From NCBI RefSeq assembly GCF_014649375.1, contig NZ_BMSX01000016.1:124001-188000 (forward strand): a stretch of 64,000 nucleotides of DNA. The letters run 5' to 3'. The translations under genes and the position numbers were made by a program. This DNA is from Streptomyces aurantiogriseus (GTDB lineage: Bacteria > Actinomycetota > Actinomycetes > Streptomycetales > Streptomycetaceae). The notes beneath the pieces are model-generated. The model was not told where the DNA came from. It saw only the letters and a list, made by a program, of their open reading frames with translations, and did not search any database. Positions 18,621-28,142 of this stretch are shown in pieces (position 1 is the stretch's first letter; every line of letters starts with the position of its first letter).

Positions 18621-19060
18621 CCCCCGTCGGCAGCGGTGGCTGACCGGGGCTGAGCCCTCTCGTCGGCGGGTGAGTACGGCCCCTGTCGTGTACGTGAGGT
18701 TGAGCCCTGTCGTCGGCAGACGGGACTGAGCCTGTCTCCGGTGGGCGGGGCTGTGCCCCTGCCCCTGTCATCAGCACGCCGCAGTGAGCCCTGACGCCAA
18801 CAGGAAGGCTTCGGCATCCCGTCGGCATGCGGGAATGAGCCTGTCGCCGACGGAAGGAGCTGAGCCCCTGCCACCGCACGCCCGAGTGAGACCTCTCGCC
18901 GGCGGAAAGGCGTCAGCCCCTCCCGTCGGCATGCGGGGGGTGCCAGTAGCCCGCAAGCGAAGCTGAACCCCTGCCACCCGCACGCCCGAGTGAGACCTGT
19001 CGCCGGCGGGCGGTCCCTGGACCCTTCGCCGGCATGCGGCACCGAGCAGGGATGCCCTGT
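18621..19060. repeat. Degenerate GC-rich repeat field (minisatellite-like)
   Basis: About 440 bp of imperfect repeats of a unit related to TGAGCCCTGTCGCCGGCGG, recurring at irregular 25-60 bp spacing. The best-preserved longer pair is at 18861-18905 and 18964-19010: CTGCCACC(C)GCACGCCCGAG followed by TGAGACCTSTCGCCGGCGG. GTCGGCATGCGG also recurs at about 18820 and 18920. Open frames on both strands through this block use no plausible codon pattern and are not called. Origin and role unknown. Confidence 0.65.
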
Positions 19061-19359
19061 CCTCGGCGGCCGTGCCCGAAGACCTGCCGTCGGTGAGGCA
19101 GTCGAGAACGGCCCACGGCTCGGGCCGGAGACCTCGTCGAGACCGGAACTCCCCGTTCGGGTGAGGGAGTTGTCCACAAATCGGCGGTCGTCCACCGAAT
19201 CCCGGCATGCGCTGCTGCCCAACCGGCAGGCCCCCTAACGTGATCCACGCGGAGCGCAACCTGCGACACCGTCCCGAACGCGTCACCACCACCGTCGCAC
19301 CCGCCTCGACGCCCCCCGCGTCCCCGACCATCCCATCCTCCGAACGGAGCTGTGCAGCC
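19061..19359. other. Intergenic stretch, no gene seen
   Basis: Contains one perfect Streptomyces-type DnaA box (TTGTCCACA, from 19170) with no others nearby, and the leader of the small broken gene that follows. No convincing coding sequence or RNA gene was seen. Confidence 0.5.
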
Positions 19360-19570
19360 ATGACCGAGCCCGGGATCCTGACCGTGCGGCCCCAACCGGC
19401 CGAACGCGTACAAGTTCGCAACCCAGGCCATCGAGTCGGCGTTGGCCAATGTGTGCGACACCAAGAACACGCGCGCGGCCAAGATCCACAAGGAATGGCT
19501 GCCGGCCCGCGAGACACACCGCGGACTGCACGCGCGGCTGCGCGAGACGGCCGCGGCGTTGCGGAACTGA
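19360..19570 (+). pseudogene. Small gene interrupted by a single-base frameshift
   Basis: The ATG at 19360 (GGAG about 9 bases upstream) opens the frame MTEPGILTVRP. At a CCCC run (19390-19393) one extra base shifts the frame. Removing it gives a continuous product of about 69 residues that goes on as NRPNAYKFATQAIESA and ends ETAAALRN at the TGA at 19568-19570. The post-shift frame has a convincing helical protein character with normal codon use, whereas the uncorrected frame turns into Arg-rich shadow sequence. The family is not recognised. It could be a real pseudogene, a sequencing error in a homopolymer, or a slip site. Confidence 0.55.
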
Positions 19571-19626
19571 CGCGCGCCGAGCCACCACGGACGTCCACCC
19601 GCCCGACCCCTGAAAGGCACCTCCCC

Positions 19627-20226
19627 GTGGAACGACCCAGATCCCTGCCCGACCGGCGACGGATCCTGAAGGGCGCCGCCCTCGCCGTCGTCCCGTACGC
19701 CGCACTCCCCGACCCTCGGGCGGGCGCCCACACCCGGCCCGTCGACCACCCGCTCGCCGAGTGGCAGCCCGCGACCCCCGGCAACTACACGGCGTCGAAC
19801 CGCCCCACCGACCACGCCGTCGACCGGATCGTCATCCACGTCACGCAGACCACCTACTCCAAGGCCCTGTCCATCTTCCAGAACCCGAAGAAGAAGGTGT
19901 CCGCGCACTACGTCGTGCGCTCCGCCGACGGTCATGTGGCGCAGTGCGTCCGCGAGACCGACGTCGCCTGGCACGCGGGGAACTGGGACTACAACACGCG
20001 CAGCATCGGCATCGAGCACGAAGGGTGGGTGGACCGGCCGGCCTACTTCACCGACGCCCTCTACGAAGAGTCCGCCCGGCTCACGGCGGCGGTCTGCGAC
20101 CGGTACGACATCCCCAGAAACCGGGCGCACGTCATCGGCCACCACGAGGTACCGGGCACCGACCACACCGATCCCGGCCCGAACTGGGACTGGACCCGTT
20201 ACATGAGACTCGTCAACTCCGTCTGA
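19627..20226 (+). CDS. Secreted N-acetylmuramoyl-L-alanine amidase (Amidase_2/PGRP type)
   Basis: Cleaves the amide bond between N-acetylmuramic acid and the stem peptide of peptidoglycan. The 199-residue product starts with a twin-arginine signal (DRRRILKGAALAVVP), so export through Tat is likely. The Amidase_2 domain spans about 50-195: IVIHVTQ with the first zinc His, HAGNW, SIGIEHEGW and GHHEVPGTDHTDPGPNW with the last His and catalytic region. The GTG start at 19627 is set by the signal peptide and an upstream GAAAGG. The upstream open frame belongs to the broken small gene. The next gene starts close behind. Confidence 0.88.
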   Translation: MERPRSLPDRRRILKGAALAVVPYAALPDPRAGAHTRPVDHPLAEWQPATPGNYTASNRPTDHAVDRIVIHVTQTTYSKALSIFQNPKKKVSAHYVVRSADGHVAQCVRETDVAWHAGNWDYNTRSIGIEHEGWVDRPAYFTDALYEESARLTAAVCDRYDIPRNRAHVIGHHEVPGTDHTDPGPNWDWTRYMRLVNSV

Positions 20227-20305
20227 CCGAATGCCCGAAACTGTTGTCGCCGCGCACCCCCGGAGTGACGATGTCCCCAGCAGCATCGCCTTCCGGGAGG
20301 CCGAG

Positions 20306-21589
20306 TTGACCGATCCCTGGGTGGCCCTGGAGCCGGGGGCCGACCCTGTCGAGCGTGTACGGATACTGCGGCGGGCGCACGAGACGTTCACCGAGGCCGG
20401 CACGGTGCCGCGTCCGGTGCGGGCCGTGGTGGCCGATTCGTGGCGGCGTTCGGCGCGGGCCGGCGTCGGACCCGACGGCACCGCGAGCGTGGAGCTGACG
20501 GACGGTGATCTCGGTGCCTACCGGGCCGAGCATCCGCTGGCGCGGGTGATGCCTCTGTTCCGCGAACTGATGGGCACGTTCGCCGCCGACGGGGAGCACC
20601 TCCTCGCGGTGTGCGACGCGCACGGCAGCCTGCTGTGGGTCGAGGGCCACCCGGCGACGCGGCGGAAGGCGGGGCGGATGAACTTCGTGCCGGGTGCGCG
20701 GTGGGCGGAGAGCGCGGTCGGGACGAACGCGCCGGGCACGGCGGTCGCCGTGGACCGGCCGGTGCAGGTCTTCGCGGCCGAGCACTTCATCCGGCGGGTG
20801 CAACCGTGGACGTGCGCGGCGGCCCCGGTGCACGATCCGCGGACCGGACGGGTGCTGGGTGCCGTGGACATCACCGGCGGGGACGGGCTGGCCCATCCGC
20901 ACAGTCTGGGCTTCGTCCAGGCGGTCGCACGCGCCGCCGAGTCCCACCTGGCCCTGCTGGCCCCCGAACCGCCGGAGACCGCGACTTGGGAGCTGGCCGC
21001 GCTGGGCCGGGACGAGGCGCACCTGACCAGCGGTGGCCGCAGGATCAGACTCAGCCGCCGGCACAGTGAGATCCTGGTCCTGCTGGCCCGCCACCCGGAG
21101 GGCCTCACCGGCGACGAGTTGCTGTGCGCGCTGTACGAGGACGAGTCGGTGACGCCGGTGACGCTACGGGCCGAACTCGCCCGGCTGCGCGGGATCCTGG
21201 GTCCCGGGCTGCTGGCCTCACGTCCGTACCGGCTCACCGTTCCCGTCGAGTCGGACGTCGCCGTCGTCGAACGGCGGCTGGCGGCCGGCACGGTCACGGC
21301 GGCCGTGACGGCGTACGCCGGACCGCTGCTGCCGGCGTCGCAGGCACCGGCCGTGGTGCGGCTCAGGCACCGCCTCGCCGACGGGCTGCGCGCCGCGCTG
21401 GTCGCCCGGCGCGACCCCGATCTGCTGGCGAACTGGGCGCACGCCCCGTGGGGCGAGGAAGACCTCGAGGTGTGGCGGGCGCTGGCGGCGGCACGTCCGA
21501 CGGCCGCGGTCCGGGCCCGGCTGGCCGCTCTGGAGTCGGAGCTGACGGCAGCGGCCGGGTGGACCCGCCCCCGGCCCGCTCCCCGGTGA
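20306..21589 (+). CDS. GAF-domain transcriptional regulator (AcoR-like, without sigma-54 domain)
   Basis: A 427-residue regulator. An N-terminal region with RPVRAVVADSWRRSARAGV and a GAF sensory domain (about 85-230, with AVGTNAPGTAVAVDRPVQVF and GAVDITGG) match the family found beside Streptomyces acetaldehyde dehydrogenases. The C-terminal half has a winged-helix-like segment (RRHSEILVLLARHPEGLTGDEL) instead of the AAA+ domain of true AcoR. The TTG at 20306 is preferred because GGGAGG lies about 6 bases upstream; an ATG at 20231 has no ribosome site. It probably activates the aldehyde dehydrogenase gene that follows after 97 bp. Confidence 0.82.
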   Translation: MTDPWVALEPGADPVERVRILRRAHETFTEAGTVPRPVRAVVADSWRRSARAGVGPDGTASVELTDGDLGAYRAEHPLARVMPLFRELMGTFAADGEHLLAVCDAHGSLLWVEGHPATRRKAGRMNFVPGARWAESAVGTNAPGTAVAVDRPVQVFAAEHFIRRVQPWTCAAAPVHDPRTGRVLGAVDITGGDGLAHPHSLGFVQAVARAAESHLALLAPEPPETATWELAALGRDEAHLTSGGRRIRLSRRHSEILVLLARHPEGLTGDELLCALYEDESVTPVTLRAELARLRGILGPGLLASRPYRLTVPVESDVAVVERRLAAGTVTAAVTAYAGPLLPASQAPAVVRLRHRLADGLRAALVARRDPDLLANWAHAPWGEEDLEVWRALAAARPTAAVRARLAALESELTAAAGWTRPRPAPR

Positions 21590-21686
21590 ACGGAATCGAC
21601 GCAACGTACCTGCAACGTCCCGGTCCCTAGCCTCCCGCGGAGAGCTGTCCAACGGCGGGCAGCACTGCTGAGGGAGGCAGGCCACC

Positions 21687-23210
21687 ATGACCCGTTACGC
21701 GGCGCCCGGAACCGAGGGCGCGATCGTCTCCTACCAGGCGCGCTACGACCACTTCATCGGCGGCGAGTACGTGCCCCCGGCCCGCGGGCAGTACTTCGAG
21801 AACCCGTCCCCGGTGAACGGGCAGCCGTTCACCGAGGTGGCGCGTGGCACGGCGGAGGACGTGGAGCGGGCGCTGGACGCGGCGCACGCGGCCGCGCCGG
21901 GCTGGGGGCGGATGTCGGCGACCGAGCGCTCCGACATCCTGTTGAAGATCGCCGACCGCATGGAGGCGAACCTGGAGCCGCTGGCGGTGGCGGAGAGCTG
22001 GGAGAACGGCAAGCCGGTCCGCGAGACGCTGGCGGCGGACATCCCCCTGGCCATCGACCACTTCCGCTACTTCGCCGGAGCGGTCCGCGGGCAGGAGGGC
22101 TCGCTCAGCGAACTCGACGAGGACACGGTGGCGTACCACTTCCACGAGCCGCTCGGCGTCGTCGCGCAGATCATCCCGTGGAACTTCCCGATCCTGATGG
22201 CGACATGGAAGCTCGCGCCGGCCCTCGCCGCGGGCAACGCCGTCGTCATCAAGCCGGCCGAGCAGACCCCGGCTTCGCTGCACTACTGGATGAGCCTGGT
22301 CGCGGACCTGCTGCCGCCGGGCGTGGTGAACATCGTGAACGGTTTCGGCGAGGAGGCGGGCAAGCCGCTCGCGTCCAGCCCGCGGGTGGCGAAGGTCGCG
22401 TTCACGGGTGAGACGTCCACGGGCCGGCTGATCATGCAGTACGCGGCGGAGAACCTGAAGCCGGTCACGCTGGAGCTGGGCGGGAAGTCGCCGAACATCT
22501 TCTTCGACGACGTGTGGGAGAAGGACGACGACCTGCGCGACAAGGCCCTGGAGGGCTTCACGATGTTCGCGCTGAACCAGGGCGAGGTGTGCACCTGCCC
22601 GTCCCGCGGTCTGATCCAGCGCGGCAACTACTCCGACTTCATGGCGGCGGCGATCGCCCGCACCGAGCTGATCAAGCCGGGGCACCCCCTCGACACCGAC
22701 ACGATGATCGGCGCCCAGGCCTCCGGCGACCAGCTCGCCAAGATCCTCTCCTACATCGACATCGGCCGGCAGGAGGGCGCCAAGGTCCTCACGGGCGGCG
22801 AACGCGCCGAATACGAAGGCGAGTTGAAGGGCGGTTACTACGTCCAGCCGACCGTCTTCGAGGGCGACAACCGCATGCGGATCTTCCAGGAGGAGATCTT
22901 CGGCCCGGTCGTCTCGGTGGCCTCGTTCGACGACTTCGACGACGCCGTGAAGATCGCCAACGACACGTCGTACGGCCTGGGAGCCGGCGTGTGGACGCGG
23001 GACATCAACACGGCGTACCGGGCGGGCCGGGCGATCCAGGCGGGCCGTGTCTGGACGAACTGCTACCACGCCTATCCGGCGCACGCGGCGTTCGGCGGCT
23101 ACAAGCAGTCCGGGATCGGCCGCGAGACGCACAAGATGATGCTGGAGCACTACCAGCAGACGAAGAACCTGCTGGTGAGCTACTCGCCGAAGAAGCTGGG
23201 CTTCTTCTAG
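21687..23210 (+). CDS. NAD-dependent aldehyde dehydrogenase (acetaldehyde-type)
   Basis: Oxidises an aldehyde, probably acetaldehyde, to the acid with NAD+. The 507-residue product is a complete class 3-like [18 protein letters not shown] and [10 protein letters not shown] for cofactor binding, [11 protein letters not shown], the active-site Glu in [10 protein letters not shown], the catalytic Cys in [11 protein letters not shown] and the [10 protein letters not shown] signature. The C-terminus ([20 protein letters not shown]) is the oligomerisation tail of ExaC-type enzymes. GGGAGGCAGG precedes the ATG. The last 50 or so coding bases and the terminator recur at 31856-31960. Confidence 0.95.
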   Translation: MTRYAAPGTEGAIVSYQARYDHFIGGEYVPPARGQYFENPSPVNGQPFTEVARGTAEDVERALDAAHAAAPGWGRMSATERSDILLKIADRMEANLEPLAVAESWENGKPVRETLAADIPLAIDHFRYFAGAVRGQEGSLSELDEDTVAYHFHEPLGVVAQIIPWNFPILMATWKLAPALAAGNAVVIKPAEQTPASLHYWMSLVADLLPPGVVNIVNGFGEEAGKPLASSPRVAKVAFTGETSTGRLIMQYAAENLKPVTLELGGKSPNIFFDDVWEKDDDLRDKALEGFTMFALNQGEVCTCPSRGLIQRGNYSDFMAAAIARTELIKPGHPLDTDTMIGAQASGDQLAKILSYIDIGRQEGAKVLTGGERAEYEGELKGGYYVQPTVFEGDNRMRIFQEEIFGPVVSVASFDDFDDAVKIANDTSYGLGAGVWTRDINTAYRAGRAIQAGRVWTNCYHAYPAHAAFGGYKQSGIGRETHKMMLEHYQQTKNLLVSYSPKKLGFF

Positions 23211-23258
23211 ACATCGGAATAGGGCGCCTGACCAGGCAAGATGCTCGTCAGGTGTCCT
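23154..23258. repeat. Direct repeat, left copy (ALDH 3' end plus terminator)
   Basis: This 105-bp block matches 31856-31960 at a constant offset of 8702 bp without indels. Runs of 24 and 26 identical bases cover the ALDH coding end, and the rest is more diverged; about 86 per cent of positions match by hand count. Here the ALDH frame ends normally after LGFF. The two copies bracket the secreted-enzyme genes, as attL/attR would for an element inserted at a gene's 3' end. Confidence 0.75.
23222..23257 (+). terminator. Terminator of the aldehyde dehydrogenase gene
   Basis: GGGCGCCTGAC (23222-23232) pairs with GTCAGGTGTCC (23247-23257), with two G-U pairs and a 14-base loop, 12 bp after the ALDH stop. 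Confidence 0.75.
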
Positions 23259-23381
23259 TCCCGACGCGCAGCTGAGCCGGAAGTTGAAATGCGCTCTCCC
23301 TCCCGATATCTCCCACCGGTACCCGGCTCTGACCAGCAGTTCCGGGGCATTTCCGGGCCAAGGTCCCGCTAATGGCTCCTT

Positions 23382-23885
23382 TCAGAAAGCCGGGACCTTG
23401 CGGGCGAGGGTCATGCAGTGGGCGAGCTGGAGGAAGGTGTCGTGCATGTCGTCCCGGGTCTCCCAGCGGGTCCGCCATCGCCTGGCTCCATGGAGCCAGG
23501 CGATGGCGGACTCAGCAACCCACCGGACGCGCCCCAGGCCCAAGAGGCGGTTGTCCGCGCCGGGCGATTTTCGGGGCGATGCCCCGCTCGCGCAGACGGC
23601 GGCGGTAGCTGTCGTGGTCATACCCGCGGTCGGCATACAGTGCGCGGGGCTTGCGCCGGGGCCGCCCCCGCTTGCCCCGTACCGGTGGCAGGCCGTCGAC
23701 CAGCGGCAGCAGGTGGGTGACATCGTCACGGTGCCCGCGGTCAGCGACACCCTCAGCGGGGTGCCGTGCGCGTCGGTCAGCACGTGATGCTTCGAGCCCG
23801 GCCGCGTATCGCCGCCTCCGCCGAAGCCGAGCGTCTGCGGACCGGCCGTCGGGTTGGAGCCGCCCATGCTGCTGGTCGGCGGTGA
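23382..23885 (-). pseudogene. IS5-family transposase fragment, frameshifted and 5'-truncated
   Basis: The C-terminal half of an IS5-type DDE transposase is readable across two frame changes. First comes DTRPGSKHHVLTDAHGTPLR. Next, in another frame, are HLLPLVDGLPPVRGKRGRP and ALYADRGYDHDSYRRRLRER. Then, back in the first frame, VAESAIAWLHGARRWRTRWE and DMHDTFLQLAHC. The expected N-terminal DNA-binding part and first catalytic Asp are missing. The remaining IS end may be near 23370 (GGCTCCTTTCAG), but no opposite inverted repeat was found. It is the only mobile-element trace in the putative island. Confidence 0.8.
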
Positions 23886-23904
23886 GTTCCCCGCTGCCGA
23901 GACC

Positions 23905-24117
23905 GCCGCTCCCGCCCGGGGCACTTCCCGAGCCGCCACCGGGCATGCCGTTCGCTCGCCCCGTGGGCATACCGGAAGGCATCCCGGAAGGCATCCCGCC
24001 GGACGAGGGCTCGCGGTGGAACTGCGCCATGGCGACTCCGCGGCCCTTCAGGGCCTCATGGAGGTACGCCGACTTCTCGAACCGGTCGCCACCGCACTGG
24101 CGACAATCACGTTCCAT
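23905..24117 (-). pseudogene. Truncated small CxxC protein next to the IS remnant
   Basis: Starting at ATG 24117 the frame reads MERDCRQCGGDRFEKSAYLH, then EALKGRGVAMAQF and a tail of SGMPSGMPTGRANGMPGGG repeats before it merges into transposase-derived sequence near 23905. The CxxC and ordered N-terminus look like a genuine small protein whose 3' end was removed by the IS event. Family not recognised. It could also be an intact short protein with a Gly/Met/Pro tail. Confidence 0.4.
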
Positions 24118-24363
24118 GATCAATCCGACACCTTGCGCCACTGTTCGGGCTCCAAATAAACCCGCCCCGGGCCAACCACGGGGCCAAACGGTGCCCTTGT
24201 GGAAGTAATACCGAGGGATGTGTCCGGCGCAGTCACAGGTCGACGCTCAGCCTGCGCGCCTCCCGGCGCGGGCCTTCGCGTTCTTCGGTGAGGACGGTGG
24301 GGCCAGTGGTGCCGTTTCGGTGTGACCGGCGACACAGCAAACCCGCGGCCGTGGGGACGTCGA

Positions 24364-24398
24364 CGGAGTGGAGCCAGGATGATCCTGGCTCCACTCCG
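24364..24398 (-). terminator. Strong hairpin terminator downstream of the esterase gene
   Basis: Two 17-base perfectly complementary arms around a single central base (CGGAGTGGAGCCAGGAT and its complement) lie 13 bp after the esterase stop. The structure is symmetric and could stop transcription from either side. Between it and the IS remnant (24118-24363) I see no gene. Confidence 0.8.
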
Positions 24399-24411
24399 TG
24401 GTGCGGGCATG

Positions 24412-25782
24412 TCACTGGAACTGTGCGAAGAACCTCCAGATCTCTGCTTTGGTCCAGGTGGCGACGCCGCTTTCGCCGGAGGAGCCGTCGACCGGACCGG
24501 GTATGTGGCCTCCGTCGAACGCGGCCCATTGAACCGGGTATCCGGCACGGCAGCCCGAATAGGTGGTGGTGATGTGCGTTCGGCTGCCCGGCGCGGGCTC
24601 GCGCGGGCTCTGGGGGGTGCAGCCGTTGTTGCTGACGAATCTGTCGCGCAGGGACCGTCCTTGCCCGATGTTGAGGACGGAGTCGCTGATGCCGTGGATT
24701 CCGAAGTAGGCGATGGGCTGGTTGCCGCCGCTGCACCCGCTGATCTGAGCGCCGGAGATGACCGCGACGGCCCTGAAGACGTTCGCCCGGCTGCATGCGA
24801 GTGCGTAGCTCATACCGCCGCCCCAGCTGAATCCCGTGGCGAAGCGCTGTGCCGGGTTCACACAGAGGCCGCCCTCGATTCGCCGGATCATGTCGTCGAC
24901 GAAGGTGATGTCCTCACCGCCCGAATTGGCCCAGCCGTTGCCGAGGCCCTGGGGGGCGACGAGGATCGCGCTGTTGTTCGACTGTTCCTGTTGGCCGTAG
25001 TAGGACCAGGCGCTCCCGCTCGTGCCGCCCGAGGCGACGTCGCCGGCGGTGCCGCCCCGCCAGTGGAACGCGAAGATCAGCCGGTAGGGGTGGCTGTTGT
25101 CGTAGTTGGCGGGAACCCTGAGGATGAAGCTGCGGCTCTTGCCGCCGCTCTGAATCGTGTGCGTACCGCTCGCCAGAGTCGGGGCGCTGCCGCATCCGCC
25201 GCCGCCACCGGACGACAGCTTGATCATCTGCCATTGCTGGTTGGCGCCGCCCCAGTCGGTGTACTGGACGACGTTGCCGCCGTCGGCGGTGGAGGCGCCC
25301 TGCACCTCCACTGCCTTGCCGCTGTTGCGGTTGATCAGCCGGACGTGGCCCGCATCGGAGTCGGCCAGGCGGAACTGCTGGTTGGCTCCGTTGTGGTCGG
25401 CCCACTGCTGGATCGCGGCACCGTCTGCGGTCGAGGCGCCGGCCACGTCGAGAACCTTGCCCGAATGCCGGGCCTTGAGGCGGTAGAAGCCGCCGCCGGA
25501 GTCCACGAACTGCCACTGCTGGTTGGCTCCGTCGGTGCGCGTCCACTGGCTGACCCGCGCGCCGTCGGCGGTGGACGTGCCAGAGATGTCCAGCGCCTTG
25601 CCGCTGTTGCGATTGACCAGGACGTACCAGGCATTGGTGTCCACCGTCGCCGCCTCGGCGGGCGCCGGATTCACCGCGGTGAGCATGCCGATCGCGAGGG
25701 TCGCCGCCACCACGGCGGCGACCCGGGACCACCAGCGATGTCTGCGTGGAGGGGCGGGGGAAGCCGCACCGTAGGTCTTCAT
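24412..25782 (-). CDS. Secreted feruloyl-esterase/PHB-depolymerase-like enzyme with ricin-type lectin domain
   Basis: A 456-residue secreted modular enzyme. The signal peptide ends near APAEAAT (about residue 44). Residues 45-190 are a three-repeat ricin B-type lectin domain ([15 protein letters not shown] and QQWQMIK mark the repeats). After a Gly linker comes an alpha/beta hydrolase of the PHB depolymerase/feruloyl esterase C type: nucleophile Ser in GFSWGGG, Asp in HGISDS and His in DGGHIPG. Paired with a xylanase 31 bp upstream in the same direction, it most likely removes feruloyl or acetyl groups from arabinoxylan; an acetyl xylan esterase is the main alternative. Confidence 0.87.
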   Translation of the reverse strand: MKTYGAASPAPPRRHRWWSRVAAVVAATLAIGMLTAVNPAPAEAATVDTNAWYVLVNRNSGKALDISGTSTADGARVSQWTRTDGANQQWQFVDSGGGFYRLKARHSGKVLDVAGASTADGAAIQQWADHNGANQQFRLADSDAGHVRLINRNSGKAVEVQGASTADGGNVVQYTDWGGANQQWQMIKLSSGGGGGCGSAPTLASGTHTIQSGGKSRSFILRVPANYDNSHPYRLIFAFHWRGGTAGDVASGGTSGSAWSYYGQQEQSNNSAILVAPQGLGNGWANSGGEDITFVDDMIRRIEGGLCVNPAQRFATGFSWGGGMSYALACSRANVFRAVAVISGAQISGCSGGNQPIAYFGIHGISDSVLNIGQGRSLRDRFVSNNGCTPQSPREPAPGSRTHITTTYSGCRAGYPVQWAAFDGGHIPGPVDGSSGESGVATWTKAEIWRFFAQFQ

Positions 25783-25813
25783 CGACTCACCCTTTCGTCT
25801 GCGGCAGGTCCCA

Positions 25814-27343
<1,530 letters not shown>

Positions 27344-27707
27344 TCAGCACGGAATCACCGGACACCGCGGCCATGGGAACGGGACGATCTCGACCGGCAC
27401 GGACGGCACCCGGTCGGCCGTCGAGTGACGTACGACGGGCGGCGGCGGTGTTTCGACACAGGCATGGGGGCACTCCAACGCGGCTCAGCCGGAGGACCGC
27501 CACGCGGCGTCGCGCACCTCTCCAACTGCGCGAAGAGCCAGGATGCGCTGTGCGAACCTCACCGGAACGAAACGGGGTGGCGCAGGTGCTTTGGTGCGCG
27601 GATCTGTCGTACAGCTGTGCGTGGATCTGCCGTGCAGCACAGATTGCTCAGGACCGACGTGGTTCGCTATCTCGAACTATGGCCGGTTCTCAGACAGGGA
27701 GATTGAG

Positions 27708-27731
27708 GTATTGACGATGGATCGTCAATAC
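27708..27731. promoter_or_regulatory. Perfect 11-bp inverted repeat, operator candidate
   Basis: GTATTGACGAT (27708-27718) and ATCGTCAATAC (27721-27731) are exact reverse complements around GG. Such AT-rich perfection is rare in this genome. It lies in the xylanase/arabinofuranosidase divergent gap and also contains TTGACG, which resembles a sigma-70 -35 element. The binding protein is not identifiable from sequence. Confidence 0.6.
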
Positions 27732-27761
27732 TCCCGCACGAAGAAGTTTCGATTTCTCTTC

Positions 27762-27772
27762 CGAAACATTCG
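27762..27772. promoter_or_regulatory. CGAAAnTTTCG-like xylanase box (one mismatch)
   Basis: CGAAACATTCG differs by one base from the palindrome CGAAACTTTCG found upstream of Streptomyces xylanase genes. A related half site (GTTTCG) lies 15 bases to the left. It is 518 bp upstream of the xylanase start and 371 bp upstream of the arabinofuranosidase start. Confidence 0.4.
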
Positions 27773-28051
27773 GAAACCCGGCGAGCCGGACGGTGAACCC
27801 CGGCGCCGCCATCGGCGGATCTCGTAGGGCCGGGGCCGGGACGAGTGCACGGACGCTGCTTACTCGGCTTCTCTCCTCCGCGCGGACACCTTGGACCAGC
27901 GAGCTGTATCCGCAGACTCCGGAGTGGTTCCGGTCGACGCGGCAGCTTGTCACCCAAAGAGGAGGCGCTGTTTGTGGACAGATCGGCGACAGGCCTTGAC
28001 CAGAGGGCCCCACATTCCTAGCTTGTGGCGTCGAAGCATCCGGGAATTCTT

Positions 28052-28062
28052 CGAAACTTTCG
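28052..28062. promoter_or_regulatory. CGAAACTTTCG box upstream of the arabinofuranosidase
   Basis: A perfect palindrome (CGAAA, C, TTTCG) 80 bp before the arabinofuranosidase ATG. From memory, the same motif is conserved upstream of xylanase genes of S. lividans and relatives and is bound by a xylan-responsive regulator. Confidence 0.55.
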
Positions 28063-28142
28063 AGATTGTCTCTGTCCCCCGGCACGTCCGCTCCGCGGTT
28101 CATCGGAGTCACCTCGCCCCGCCCACCAAAGGAGGCCCTCTG

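Noticed and set aside
18621-19060. Possible CRISPR array
   Set aside because: Repeat units vary in length and sequence, spacing is irregular and there are no cas genes.
19170-19179. Perfect DnaA box TTGTCCACA as a sign of a replication origin
   Set aside because: Only one box, with no dnaA, dnaN or AT-rich unwinding region; chance occurrence is likely.
18176-19784. Leftward open frames of about 340 codons through the repeat field
   Set aside because: They span xylR, the repeats and the amidase leader, have repeat-derived composition and no ribosome site.
24120-24548. Leftward 142-codon frame after the esterase gene
   Set aside because: Overlaps the esterase 3' end and the strong terminator hairpin; Pro/Arg-rich shadow sequence.
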